Shown here: one piece after another, positions 24,235-32,136 of the stretch
Layout of the letters: every line of letters starts with the position of its first letter
How positions within the stretch are numbered: position 1 is the stretch's first letter
Assembly: GCA_017452565.1 (NCBI GenBank)
Contig: JAFTMF010000171.1
Location: forward strand, 1 to 47,056
Source of the DNA: Clostridia bacterium
Lineage (GTDB): Bacteria > Bacillota > Clostridia > Oscillospirales > CAG-272
DNA: 47,056 nucleotides
Direction: 5' to 3'
Notes under the pieces: generated by a model
The model's database searches: none
Told to the model about the DNA's origin: nothing
The model's input: only the letters and a program-made list of their open reading frames with translations
Position numbers and translations under genes: made by a program

Positions 24235-24263
24235 TTGACAAACGGTGTCGATTATGGTACTAT
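24235..24263 (+). promoter_or_regulatory. Sigma-A promoter of the AbrB-like gene
   Basis: Plus-strand TTGACA (24235-24240), 17-bp spacer, TACTAT (24258-24263), about 50 bases before the start codon, which is preceded by AAAGGA. Confidence 0.85.
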
Positions 24264-24318
24264 ATTATCACAGTACAAACATTACACAGATTCACACTGA
24301 TCAGAAAGGAATTTTACG

Positions 24319-24579
24319 ATGAAAGCCACAGGTATTGTAAGACAAATCGATAATCTGGGAAGATTCGTTATTCCCAAGGAAATCCGCGAGACCATGAACA
24401 TCGAGAGCAACGATTCTCTTGAGATCTTCACCGAAGACGATCGCATCATTTTAAAGAAATACGCCCCCGCCTGCATCTTTTGCGGTGAGGTGGAAGGTGT
24501 CATTCAATTTCAGAAAAAGCTGATCTGTTCCCACTGTATCAACGCAATCGCCGCTCACGCAGATTCAATTCAAGAATAA
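24319..24579 (+). CDS. AbrB/SpoVT-type transition-state regulator with C-terminal zinc-knuckle-like Cys pairs
   Basis: 86 residues. Residues 1-50 form a SpoVT/AbrB swapped-hairpin DNA-binding domain (MKATGIVRQIDNLGRFVIPK, EIRETMNIESNDSLEIFTED), close to AbrB/Abh. The C-terminal 30 residues carry CIFCGEV and CSHC, two CxxC pairs that could bind zinc; this arrangement is common in clostridial AbrB-like proteins. AbrB-type proteins are global regulators of transition-phase genes. It is one of only two plus-strand genes here, has its own promoter and terminator, and is divergent from the ribosomal operon. Confidence 0.92.
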   Translation: MKATGIVRQIDNLGRFVIPKEIRETMNIESNDSLEIFTEDDRIILKKYAPACIFCGEVEGVIQFQKKLICSHCINAIAAHADSIQE

Positions 24580-24581
24580 CC

Positions 24582-24612
24582 AAAATCCCGAATCTTTCGA
24601 TTCGGGATTTTT
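24582..24612. terminator. Bidirectional terminator between the abrB-like gene and the DUF2344 gene
   Basis: Stem AATCCCGAATC / GATTCGGGATT with a short loop, A run on the left and T run on the right, so it can end transcripts from both convergent genes. Confidence 0.92.
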
Positions 24613-24619
24613 AGTTGCA

Positions 24620-25279
24620 TTATCGGAACAGCGTTCCGTCAGCCGTATAGCAAGCCGTACGGCAAATATGATAGAAGCAATCAGGATCATCAAGCGCCGC
24701 CAGCAATCCTTTGATAAAGTTCTCCGGATTGAGGAAGTTTCCCTGCCCTGCGGCAAGGCGGGCATCGATGCGATCGCCGCTTACCGTAGCAGAGATAATC
24801 TGAGGTGTGATGTCTTTTTCCTTGTCCCCTTTTTTGCCGTGAACCATTACCATCATAGGCTGCTTCAGTGCTGCCGCAACCGCATCGGGATCCAGCGGAT
24901 GCTCGGTATAGATCGCATACTCGGAATACTCAACGTCCTGCAATTTCGTCGCGGGACGGTAGACCTCCAAAATCGCAAGATCGGGAGTCACCGCAGCCTG
25001 CAGACGTTTGGCAATTTCGGATTCGCTCATTTCATGAGTGATACGAATATCCAGATACTCGGCTACGCTTTCCGCTCCCACAGAAACGGTGAGTGCAAAC
25101 ACCATCTTCGGACGAGGATTAAAGCCCTGCGAATACCAGATCGGAATTCCCGAGCGCAGGAACGCCGAGTTCAGCGTCCGGCACAAATCCAAATGTGAGA
25201 TGAAGCGCAGCTTGCCGGTCTTGGCAAACTTGATTCGAATTGCGCGGGGTTCTCTTAAGAGGTTACCTTTGGGCAACAT
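24620..25279 (-). CDS. Radical SAM-linked DUF2344 protein
   Basis: 219 residues; starts IRIKFAKTGKLRFISHLDLC and has AFLRSGIPIWYSQGFNPRPK, the signature of the TIGR03936/DUF2344 family that accompanies TIGR03960-type radical SAM proteins. ATG 25279 overlaps the radical SAM gene by 25 bases and has a perfect GGAGGTGA 6 bases upstream. In some genomes the two are one polypeptide. The reaction is unknown; a role in RNA or ribosome modification is often guessed from genomic neighbours but not shown here. Confidence 0.88.
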   Translation of the reverse strand: MLPKGNLLREPRAIRIKFAKTGKLRFISHLDLCRTLNSAFLRSGIPIWYSQGFNPRPKMVFALTVSVGAESVAEYLDIRITHEMSESEIAKRLQAAVTPDLAILEVYRPATKLQDVEYSEYAIYTEHPLDPDAVAAALKQPMMVMVHGKKGDKEKDITPQIISATVSGDRIDARLAAGQGNFLNPENFIKGLLAALDDPDCFYHICRTACYTADGTLFR

Positions 25280-27117
25280 GAGCGCTCACCTCCCAACTTA
25301 TTGGCGCCGCATCCGGAGCACTGCTCGCGGCAAGACGGAGTCGTTACACCGGCATAAGCCTTCTTGCGTTCCCGTTTCAAAAATTCTTTGGTTACACCGC
25401 AATCGATGATATCCCACGCCAGCACCTCGTCCTCGGAGTAGGCACGATTGGCGTAGAAGGCGGGATCAATTCCGCATTCTTCAAATACCGCCATCCAAGC
25501 GTCGTAGTCGAAGAATTCATCCCAGCTATCAAACTTGATGCCTCTGCGATGAGCCGCCAGAAGCGCTTTGGACAGACGGCGGTCGCCTCTGGCAAAGACG
25601 CCTTCCAGATGACTGGTCTTGGCATCGTGCCATTTATAGGTGACGTGTTTCATCTTGGATACCGCCTCAAAGAGCACCGTCTGCTTCCGACGAAGCTCTT
25701 CCATCGTATACTGGGGCTCCCACTGGAAGGGAGTCCAAGGCTTGGGAATGAAGCAGGACACCGACACGGTTACGGTAGGTGCGCGGTTCTTCATCGCATT
25801 GGGATTTTTATAGTATGCCGACACCACCGAACGGGCCAGCTCGGCAATTCCGCGAATGTCGTCGTCGGTTTCGGTAGGCAGACCGTTCATAAAGTAGAGT
25901 TTCACCGTAGACTTGCCGTAATCGAAAGCTACGTTGCAAGCGCGAAGCAAATCCTCTTCGGTAAGATTCTTGTTGATAACGTCCCGCAGACGCTGAGTCC
26001 CCGCCTCGGGAGCGAAGGTAATACCGCTGGCACGGACACCGGAGATTTTCTCCATCAGCTCGGGGGTAAAACTGTTGACTCTCAAAGAAGGCAGCGACAG
26101 ACTCACCTTCGCTTCGTCGGTCCACTCCAACAGCTCGGTGGTCAGCGTATCCAGACAAGTGTAGTCCGAGATAGACAGCGAGGACAGCGAGATTTCATCG
26201 TATCCGGTTGCCTCGTACAGGGTTTTCGCCTGCTTATTCAGCACCTCGGGAGTCTTTTCCCGCACCGGACGGTAGGTCATACCCGCCTGACAGAAACGGC
26301 AGCCACGGATACAGCCGCGGTAAACCTCCAGCATAATCCGATCGTGCACCGTCTCGATGTAAGGCATCACCACTTTTTCGGGATAATAGGACTGATCCAG
26401 ATCCTTCATAATCCGCTTGGTGATTCGCTTGGGAATATCGTCATAAATCGGCGTATACGCCTCGATGGTTCCGTCAGCCTTGTAGGTAACGTCATACAGC
26501 GAAGGAACGTAGAATCCTTGCAGCTTCGCAGCCTCGTGCAAGAAAGCTTTGCGGGAGTACGTGCCGTTTTCCTTCATATTAATATATAGGCGGCAAATTT
26601 CCACCAGTGCGTCTTCGCCCTCGCCAATGGAGAAGAGGTCGAAGAAGTCGCAAACCGGTTCAGGGTTGTAGGTGCAAGGGCCGCCGCCGATGACGATGGG
26701 ATCTTCTTCAGAGCGATCCTTGGACAGCAGCGGAATCTGCGCCAGATCCAGCAGGTTCACTACGTTGGTGTAGCACATCTCGTACTGGAGAGTGAAGCCA
26801 AGGAAATCGAAGTCCTTCAGCGGATCTCCGCTCTCGTGTGCCCACATCGGCAGATTGTGGGTACGCAGTTGCTCTTCCATATCCACCCAAGGAGAATAGC
26901 AACGCTCACACCAAATATCCTCTTCCCTGTTCAGCACGCCGTACAGAATCCGCACACCCAAATTGGACATACCGATTTCATAGGTATCGGGAAAAGCAAA
27001 GGCAAATCGACATTTTACGGCGTTCTTGTCCTTGAGAATCTCTCCGAACTCGCCGCCGATATAGCGTCCCGGCTTAGTCACCGAGCGCAGGATTTTTTCT
27101 TTCAAATCAAAATTCAT
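25255..27117 (-). CDS. B12-binding-domain radical SAM protein (TIGR03960-like)
   Basis: About 620 residues. The N-terminal half resembles a cobalamin-binding-type domain (AFAFPDTYEIGMSNLGVRIL, VIGGGPCTYNPEPVCDFFD). The radical SAM motif RGCIRGCRFCQAGMTYRP carries CxxxCxxC (around residues 269-276), followed by SLRVNSFTPELMEKISG. A Cys-rich end (CREQCSGCGANK) may bind another metal. GGAG lies 6 bases before ATG 27117, favouring it over the ATG at 27129. It pairs with the downstream DUF2344 gene. No substrate is established to my knowledge. Confidence 0.9.
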   Translation of the reverse strand: MNFDLKEKILRSVTKPGRYIGGEFGEILKDKNAVKCRFAFAFPDTYEIGMSNLGVRILYGVLNREEDIWCERCYSPWVDMEEQLRTHNLPMWAHESGDPLKDFDFLGFTLQYEMCYTNVVNLLDLAQIPLLSKDRSEEDPIVIGGGPCTYNPEPVCDFFDLFSIGEGEDALVEICRLYINMKENGTYSRKAFLHEAAKLQGFYVPSLYDVTYKADGTIEAYTPIYDDIPKRITKRIMKDLDQSYYPEKVVMPYIETVHDRIMLEVYRGCIRGCRFCQAGMTYRPVREKTPEVLNKQAKTLYEATGYDEISLSSLSISDYTCLDTLTTELLEWTDEAKVSLSLPSLRVNSFTPELMEKISGVRASGITFAPEAGTQRLRDVINKNLTEEDLLRACNVAFDYGKSTVKLYFMNGLPTETDDDIRGIAELARSVVSAYYKNPNAMKNRAPTVTVSVSCFIPKPWTPFQWEPQYTMEELRRKQTVLFEAVSKMKHVTYKWHDAKTSHLEGVFARGDRRLSKALLAAHRRGIKFDSWDEFFDYDAWMAVFEECGIDPAFYANRAYSEDEVLAWDIIDCGVTKEFLKRERKKAYAGVTTPSCREQCSGCGANKLGGERSCCPKVTS

Positions 27118-27163
27118 AGTAAACTCCATCCATCCTCATTTATGAAAGGATGCAACAGCATTT

Positions 27164-29233
27164 TTAACCAAAGAGCTTGGTAATCGTCAGCATCGGCAAC
27201 AGACCAATCAATTGATAGACCAGAATATTCAACGAAGTTACCTCGCTCATACCGATCATCGTCAGCACCAACCAATAGACCGGAATCGACGCCAGCATAA
27301 AGAGCACTGCAAATCCAACGCCCGTTTGCATAATCGCACGCGTAATGCGGCAAGCCTTTAGCGATTCGAACAAACCGCTTCTGTTGGAGGAAAGCAACAA
27401 GCTCTCCGCAGACTCCCGTTGAAGGATTCTATCCTTCTTTTCTTTACCGCGCACAATCTTCAGCGGCATATCTCCGCCCCATTGGATGCGGCGCTCCAAA
27501 AATTCCCGATTGATATTTGGGTCAAAGGTTTTAATGGCAACGCCAATGCCGGATCGAAAGAGATTCTTAGCAATTTCTTCGAAATCCTCGTCCATTTCAT
27601 ATTCCAGCTCCATACGGCCCACGGCAATGCGAGAGATTGCCATATACATAATTGCATCGGTGCATTTTTCATCTCGCTCATCCGGAGGCACCTTCACTCC
27701 GCGTTCGCGCAAATAGGTGCGCGTGCCGACCATCACCAATTCTCCATCCACCGCCGCTTCCAGGCCGTTTTCGGAAACGGTGATGAAGTCCATATCAGCC
27801 GTATAGCCGGTGTCGGATACCACCAGTGAGAACATTTCGCCCAGCGCGCCGCCGGTGGCACAGAAAATTGCGGATGCATAGCCAATCACTTTGGATATAT
27901 CGGCCTGATTCAAGGCCTTCACCTTCAAAAGCTTCACTTGATCCGCGGGAAACATTTCCGCATCAGTGAAAGTGACTACCGCAGGAGGAGCATATTCATC
28001 CATCGCTCGCTCACCGATAACAGCAGCGTTCACCTGATACGCCCCCCTGGAGAGCGAAGTCATCGGAGCGTAGAAAACGTACAAAAGCGATATAGGCATC
28101 GCAAGGAGATAGCCGCACATTCCCACCGCAACCGCATCGGACAACGACTTGGTCATAGACCAGCCAAAAAAGCCGAAACCGATTCCAATCAGTATGCAAA
28201 GGGGAACCAGCAGAACAATGGGACGCTTGACCGAACCGGGACGGTTGATTTCCCGATTGAAGCCTTGCACGCTACGGATTCTTTCCACTGCAAAATAACG
28301 GGTAGATTCCGACATCTCTTTTTGCAGGGCACTCCGCTCCAGCTGAGCCTCGTCCCCTTCCAGCATCCGAAGCGTATATTTTTCTCTTGAGGAGAACGCA
28401 ACGCAAAACGCCATATATTCCCGCTTGATGGCACCGTAATAACAATATTTCGTCCAAAATGCGCAGAACAACACAGCAGCACAGAAAGAAATCATAGGTT
28501 CTTCGGGCAGGAACACAATTCTGAACAACAAGTACAGAATATGAACCACCACCATCACCGCAAAGATCCGTCGCGGTGCACCGCCCCGTTCGGTCTTTTT
28601 CTTGCTTTGGAAGGTTTCGGGAAGCAGCGCGATGCTCCAAACCATCCATTGAATGGCAATCCATCCGCACACTACCGGATAGCGAACCGGATCCAAATAA
28701 TCCGGAAGCTGAAATCCGAAGAGCGCAGTATTTTCCCAAACCGCGGTCACTACAATCCTCAGCGCCAGAAGCCACAGACTCAAGCGTTGCCAGCGAAGCT
28801 GTTTCCGATAATCGGCGGCAATGGATTTCTTTTGCTCCACCGTCAAGTGATCGTACGGATCAGCCGCCTTTTTCTTTTCCCGTACACGCGACGGAATTTG
28901 CGCCGTCTCGGGATTCTTTTCTTCATCCTTGATGCCGAAAATACGCTTTAAATCATATTCCGTTTCATCAATTCGTGCCTTTGTCGGGTCCTCTGCATCA
29001 GATGTTCGCCGTTTGCGGGATGAAGGGATCGGCTTCGCTTTGGTAACCGTCCGCGGACCGTTCCCTTTTCGCCGAAGTGCATCATGACCAAAGAGCTTTT
29101 CCAACGGCGGCGCTTGCGGAGCTTCCTTCGGTTGCTCATCGGACTGTACTTTTTCGACAATCTGCGAAGTGTCGACGTGTTTTTTTAGTTGATCCAGCAG
29201 GTCATTTGCATGGATCTCATCATTATTCTTCAT
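27164..29233 (-). CDS. Membrane protein resembling a P-type ATPase that has lost its catalytic motifs
   Basis: 689 residues. Residues 1-150 are charged and probably disordered or cytoplasmic. Several hydrophobic helices follow (about 150-166, 185-204, 224-242, 247-263), then a pair at 338-358 and 368-389 and two at 635-660 and 667-687. Between the last pairs the layout matches a P-type ATPase: SRGAYQVNAAVIGE, then VVTFTDAEMFPADQ where DKTGTLT should be (Asp424 kept, KTGT lost), an N-domain-like GELVMVGTRTYLRERGVKV, and TFDPNINREFLERR in place of the TGDN region. No GDGxND motif is visible. I infer a non-pumping pseudoenzyme. No good ribosome binding site precedes ATG 29233. Confidence 0.72.
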   Translation of the reverse strand: MKNNDEIHANDLLDQLKKHVDTSQIVEKVQSDEQPKEAPQAPPLEKLFGHDALRRKGNGPRTVTKAKPIPSSRKRRTSDAEDPTKARIDETEYDLKRIFGIKDEEKNPETAQIPSRVREKKKAADPYDHLTVEQKKSIAADYRKQLRWQRLSLWLLALRIVVTAVWENTALFGFQLPDYLDPVRYPVVCGWIAIQWMVWSIALLPETFQSKKKTERGGAPRRIFAVMVVVHILYLLFRIVFLPEEPMISFCAAVLFCAFWTKYCYYGAIKREYMAFCVAFSSREKYTLRMLEGDEAQLERSALQKEMSESTRYFAVERIRSVQGFNREINRPGSVKRPIVLLVPLCILIGIGFGFFGWSMTKSLSDAVAVGMCGYLLAMPISLLYVFYAPMTSLSRGAYQVNAAVIGERAMDEYAPPAVVTFTDAEMFPADQVKLLKVKALNQADISKVIGYASAIFCATGGALGEMFSLVVSDTGYTADMDFITVSENGLEAAVDGELVMVGTRTYLRERGVKVPPDERDEKCTDAIMYMAISRIAVGRMELEYEMDEDFEEIAKNLFRSGIGVAIKTFDPNINREFLERRIQWGGDMPLKIVRGKEKKDRILQRESAESLLLSSNRSGLFESLKACRITRAIMQTGVGFAVLFMLASIPVYWLVLTMIGMSEVTSLNILVYQLIGLLPMLTITKLFG

Positions 29234-29304
29234 ATTAATATATAGTAGAAATCAATTCATACGCCGACTGACGATGCACTTGCATCGAGCAGTACAGACA
29301 AATT

Positions 29305-30135
29305 TTATTTAACAGAATGTCTACACTGTGCAGCTCTGCAAAGCACGACTGCAGTAGCGCAGGACACGTTAAAGGAGTTGACGTTTCCGTACATAGGGAT
29401 AGACAGCAGGAAATCGCACTTCTCTTTGACCAAACGGGAAATTCCATTACCTTCACTGCCAACCACGAATGCAGCAGCACCCGAGAGATCGGATTCATAA
29501 AGAGACGTTCCATCTGCCTCCGCGCCATAAATCCAAACGCCCTTCTTCTTAAGATCGTCAATGGTAGCGGCAATATTCACAACCTTGGCGATGGGCAGAT
29601 GATTGATCGCCCCTGCAGAGGATTTTACCACCACCGGCGTAACGGGAGCAGAATGACGCTTGGAAATTATCAATCCATGTGCACCTGCGCCCTCGGCACA
29701 ACGAATAATGGCGCCCAGATTGTGAGGATCTTCCACACCGTCAGCAATCACCAAGAAAGGAGGTTCACCCTTTTCTTCCGCAACCGCCAGCAAATCGTCC
29801 ACGGAACAATATTCCACGCCGGCAACCATTGCAACTACACCTTGATGTGCACCGCCGCCTGCAAGTGTGTCCAGTTTTTCCTTTACCACCTGCACTACCG
29901 GAACGCCGGCCTCTTTCGCTTTGGCAACGATCAGCGTAATAGAGCCTTCCCGCTCACCGGCTTGCACCAGCAACTTGTCCAGCGTTCGACCGCTCTTCAG
30001 CGCTTCCAAAACCGCGTTGCGGCCATAGAGCAGATTGCTGTCTTCCTGCGGCTCAACTGCAAGAGGACGCACATTTTGTCTTCCGCCGGGAGTGCGATCC
30101 GATTTATTCTTATGAGAATCAAAATTTTGTTTCAT
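29305..30135 (-). CDS. rlmB: 23S rRNA (guanosine-2'-O-)-methyltransferase RlmB/SpoU family
   Basis: 276 residues. N-terminal substrate-binding domain (NLLYGRNAVLEALKSGRTLD), then the SpoU/TrmH knot: IADGVEDPHNLGAIIRCAEG, FVVGSEGNGIS and SIPMYGNVNSFNVSCATAV. Methylates a guanosine 2'-O of 23S rRNA (G2251 in E. coli); other SpoU targets cannot be excluded. The first 30 residues are basic and low-complexity. It is followed by the P-type-ATPase-like and radical SAM genes in the same direction, possibly one transcript. Confidence 0.9.
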   Translation of the reverse strand: MKQNFDSHKNKSDRTPGGRQNVRPLAVEPQEDSNLLYGRNAVLEALKSGRTLDKLLVQAGEREGSITLIVAKAKEAGVPVVQVVKEKLDTLAGGGAHQGVVAMVAGVEYCSVDDLLAVAEEKGEPPFLVIADGVEDPHNLGAIIRCAEGAGAHGLIISKRHSAPVTPVVVKSSAGAINHLPIAKVVNIAATIDDLKKKGVWIYGAEADGTSLYESDLSGAAAFVVGSEGNGISRLVKEKCDFLLSIPMYGNVNSFNVSCATAVVLCRAAQCRHSVK

Positions 30136-30181
30136 AGTTCACCTATTCCTATTTTAATGATCACAGATCAATAGTAGATAC

Positions 30182-30210
30182 ATTATACCACAAAAAAACG
30201 GCTTTGTATA
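30182..30210 (-). promoter_or_regulatory. Probable promoter of rlmB
   Basis: A clear minus-strand -10 TATAAT (30182-30187) with TGTGG ahead of it and only a weak -35 (TACAAA/ATACAA region), about 40 bases before the start codon. Confidence 0.55.
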
Positions 30211-30240
30211 GACTTTTCAAAGATTTTTCCGAAAAAGCGC

Positions 30241-30270
30241 AAAAAACCGAGACTTTCGTCTCGGTTTTTT
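30241..30270 (-). terminator. Terminator after the zinc-ribbon gene
   Basis: Stem CCGAGAC / GTCTCGG with a GAAA loop on the minus strand, flanked by A6 and T6, so it could act in both directions. Confidence 0.93.
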
Positions 30271-30291
30271 GATCAGCTTGCAAATTCTGGC

Positions 30292-30579
30292 TTACTTGCT
30301 GGCCTTTCTTGCTGCAAAGCAATCGCTGCAATACACGGGTCTGTCATTGGTAGGCTGGAAGGGAATCTTTGCAGGCTTACCGCACTCTGCGCAAATCGCA
30401 TCGAACAGTTCTCTCTGCGGTTTGGTTGTAGGGTTAACGCCCTTTTTAGCGGCACGGCACTCTTTGCATCTCTGGGGCTGATTCTGGAAGCCCTTTTCAG
30501 CATAGAATTCCTGCTCGCCGGCAGAGAATACGAACTCCTTTCCGCAGTCTTTGCACTTCAGTGTGATGTCCTGATACAT
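30292..30579 (-). CDS. Zinc-ribbon domain protein
   Basis: 95 residues with three CxxC-type pairs: LKCKDCGKEF (4-13), RCKECRAAKK, AICAECGKP and YCSDCF, enough for two zinc ribbons. It matches the small zinc-binding-domain family common in Clostridia, with aromatic EQEFYAEKGFQNQPQRC between the pairs. Function unknown; nucleic acid or protein contact is typical of the fold. GAGGT precedes the ATG by 8 bases. Monocistronic, ending in a strong terminator. Confidence 0.87.
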   Translation of the reverse strand: MYQDITLKCKDCGKEFVFSAGEQEFYAEKGFQNQPQRCKECRAAKKGVNPTTKPQRELFDAICAECGKPAKIPFQPTNDRPVYCSDCFAARKASK

Positions 30580-30728
30580 GTGTTTCTACCTCGCTTTGAT
30601 ATGGTATAATTTTACCCCGGACGGCTCTGAACCATCATCTTTGCAACTTTGCAACGATTACAACGCTTTTCTTAAGCTACTTGGGCATATAACAATGTGA
30701 ATAAAGAGACGAAGCTTTCGAATGATTT

Positions 30729-31274
30729 CTAACTCGAAAAATGCTGTTTAATTTTTTTGCGCACCCGATAGATGGCATTATCAATAGATTTATTAGAACG
30801 GTTCAACTGAATTGCAATCTCCTCGGCAGAGTACCCTGCAATGTACAAGCGATAAACCGATTTTTCAAAGTTAGAAAAAAGCGTATCAACCAGCTCAGAT
30901 AACTCTCCCATCTTCATCGACGCACGTCTGACAGATTTACGTTGATAGGAAGTCAGTACCGGTTTCGCTTTTACCGGGACGGGAGACAGTCTGCGATATT
31001 TACGAAGAGCAGAAATTAGACGGTTACGGATACAGATTTTTGCAAATAATCCGTAAGTGACCTCATTCTGGGATAAATCAAATTTCATCGCGGCATGATA
31101 CAGCGCAAGAGTAGCTTCCTGCATCAGATCGTTATACTCTGCGCTTTGCTCTTTTGCAAGAGCCCGTGAAACCATAGACTGTAAAAGAGCGCCGTACTGT
31201 TCTCGAAGCACGTCAAATGCAGATTCGTCACCCGCTTGAATTTGCTGAATGAGAGTTAATTGCGTCAAATCCAC
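30729..31274 (-). CDS. Sigma-70 family RNA polymerase sigma factor
   Basis: About 181 residues. Region 2: NDLMQEATLALYHAAMKFD then LFAKICIRNRLISALRKYRR; region 4 HTH: YIAGYSAEEIAIQLNRSNKS, IDNAIYRVRKKIKQ. No region 1 or anti-sigma partner nearby, so SigH-like or ECF-like use cannot be decided. I take the GTG at 31274 (preceded by AGGAG) as start, because the longest-frame ATG at 31379 overlaps the -10 box and would not be transcribed. Confidence 0.87.
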   Translation of the reverse strand: MDLTQLTLIQQIQAGDESAFDVLREQYGALLQSMVSRALAKEQSAEYNDLMQEATLALYHAAMKFDLSQNEVTYGLFAKICIRNRLISALRKYRRLSPVPVKAKPVLTSYQRKSVRRASMKMGELSELVDTLFSNFEKSVYRLYIAGYSAEEIAIQLNRSNKSIDNAIYRVRKKIKQHFSS

Positions 31275-31377
31275 AGTTTGCTCCTGCCATTTTGAGTTAG
31301 GAAATGTAAAATTCAGACTACTTTTGTCACATTGCACAAAACCGAGCTGATTTTCACATTCAATTTTTATATTATTC

Positions 31378-31405
31378 ATTATATCACGATTTTACAATTT
31401 GTCAA
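31378..31405 (-). promoter_or_regulatory. Sigma-A promoter of the sigma factor gene
   Basis: Minus-strand TTGACA (31400-31405), 16-bp spacer, TATAAT (31378-31383). The predicted transcription start is near 31371, giving a leader of about 95 nt to the GTG start. Confidence 0.85.
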
Positions 31406-31455
31406 TACCTTATTCATATTTTTTATCTATGGTTTAAAATTCCGTGTTTTTCCAC

Positions 31456-31487
31456 AAAAAAAGCCCCGCAAATTCTCTTGCGGAGCT
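31456..31487 (-). terminator. Terminator after the DUF4364 gene
   Basis: Minus-strand stem AGCTCCGCAA / TTGCGGGGCT (one G-U pair) with a six-base loop, followed by seven T. Confidence 0.92.
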
Positions 31488-31522
31488 AAAATTATTGCGC
31501 ATTTTCACTAAGTACGAGAAAA

Positions 31523-32071
31523 TTATTCGGGCATAAAATATCCGATTTCTCCGGTGAGCAACGCCAGAATGCCTTTATAAATCTGTTCTGGATTTTCACG
31601 GAACTGATAGCGCATCAGCTCCAGCTGTGCGGAATTTTCCACCACCAGTTTCAGCTCCAACGATAGCGGGCCATTATCCCGAATCGCACAGGTCAGATCA
31701 TAACATCCGTCCGAACGAGGCTCGAAGGAGGTTTCCACCTTGGCACCCCGTTTGCGGAAATCCAGCAATCGCATTGCACTGCGAAGACCGCGGGTCTTGA
31801 CGTAATTCATCAAATCGCCCTGCAAGCTTTCCAGCACCTGCATCCCCTGATCGCTGACCTGATACAGGAGCTTGCCTTCTTCGTTGATCTCGGAAACATT
31901 CCCTCGCTCCAACAAATCGGCAAAACAATCTGCAAAATCAATACCGCCCACGAAACCGTCCTGCATCACGATATCGTTGATATCGTCATACTCCAGCGGT
32001 CTACCGATGTGATACATCAGATACAGAATAAAGAGCTTGATCTCATCCTCAGCATAAAGTCTGGTTTCCAT
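31523..32071 (-). CDS. DUF4364 family protein
   Basis: 182 residues. The N-terminus (KLFILYLMYHIGRPLEYDDI) and following region look like a winged helix (FADLLERGNVSEINEEGKLL, YQVSDQGMQVLESL), as expected for DUF4364, a clostridial family of unknown function probably involved in transcription. GGAGG sits 5 bases before the ATG. The C-terminal half (SLELKLVVENSAQLELM) is a beta-rich domain without a known role. Confidence 0.86.
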   Translation of the reverse strand: METRLYAEDEIKLFILYLMYHIGRPLEYDDINDIVMQDGFVGGIDFADCFADLLERGNVSEINEEGKLLYQVSDQGMQVLESLQGDLMNYVKTRGLRSAMRLLDFRKRGAKVETSFEPRSDGCYDLTCAIRDNGPLSLELKLVVENSAQLELMRYQFRENPEQIYKGILALLTGEIGYFMPE

Positions 32072-32136
32072 AGTAACCTCCGATGAAGAATGGGCGAGTG
32101 ATACCCGCCCATTCTTCTATGTGGATTTAAGCTGAC

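Noticed and set aside
24282..24503. Minus-strand open frame of 73 codons
   Set aside because: Antisense to the AbrB-like gene, without a ribosome binding site.
27164..29233. Functional cation pump
   Set aside because: DKTGT, TGDN and GDGxND motifs are missing, so phosphoenzyme chemistry is not expected.
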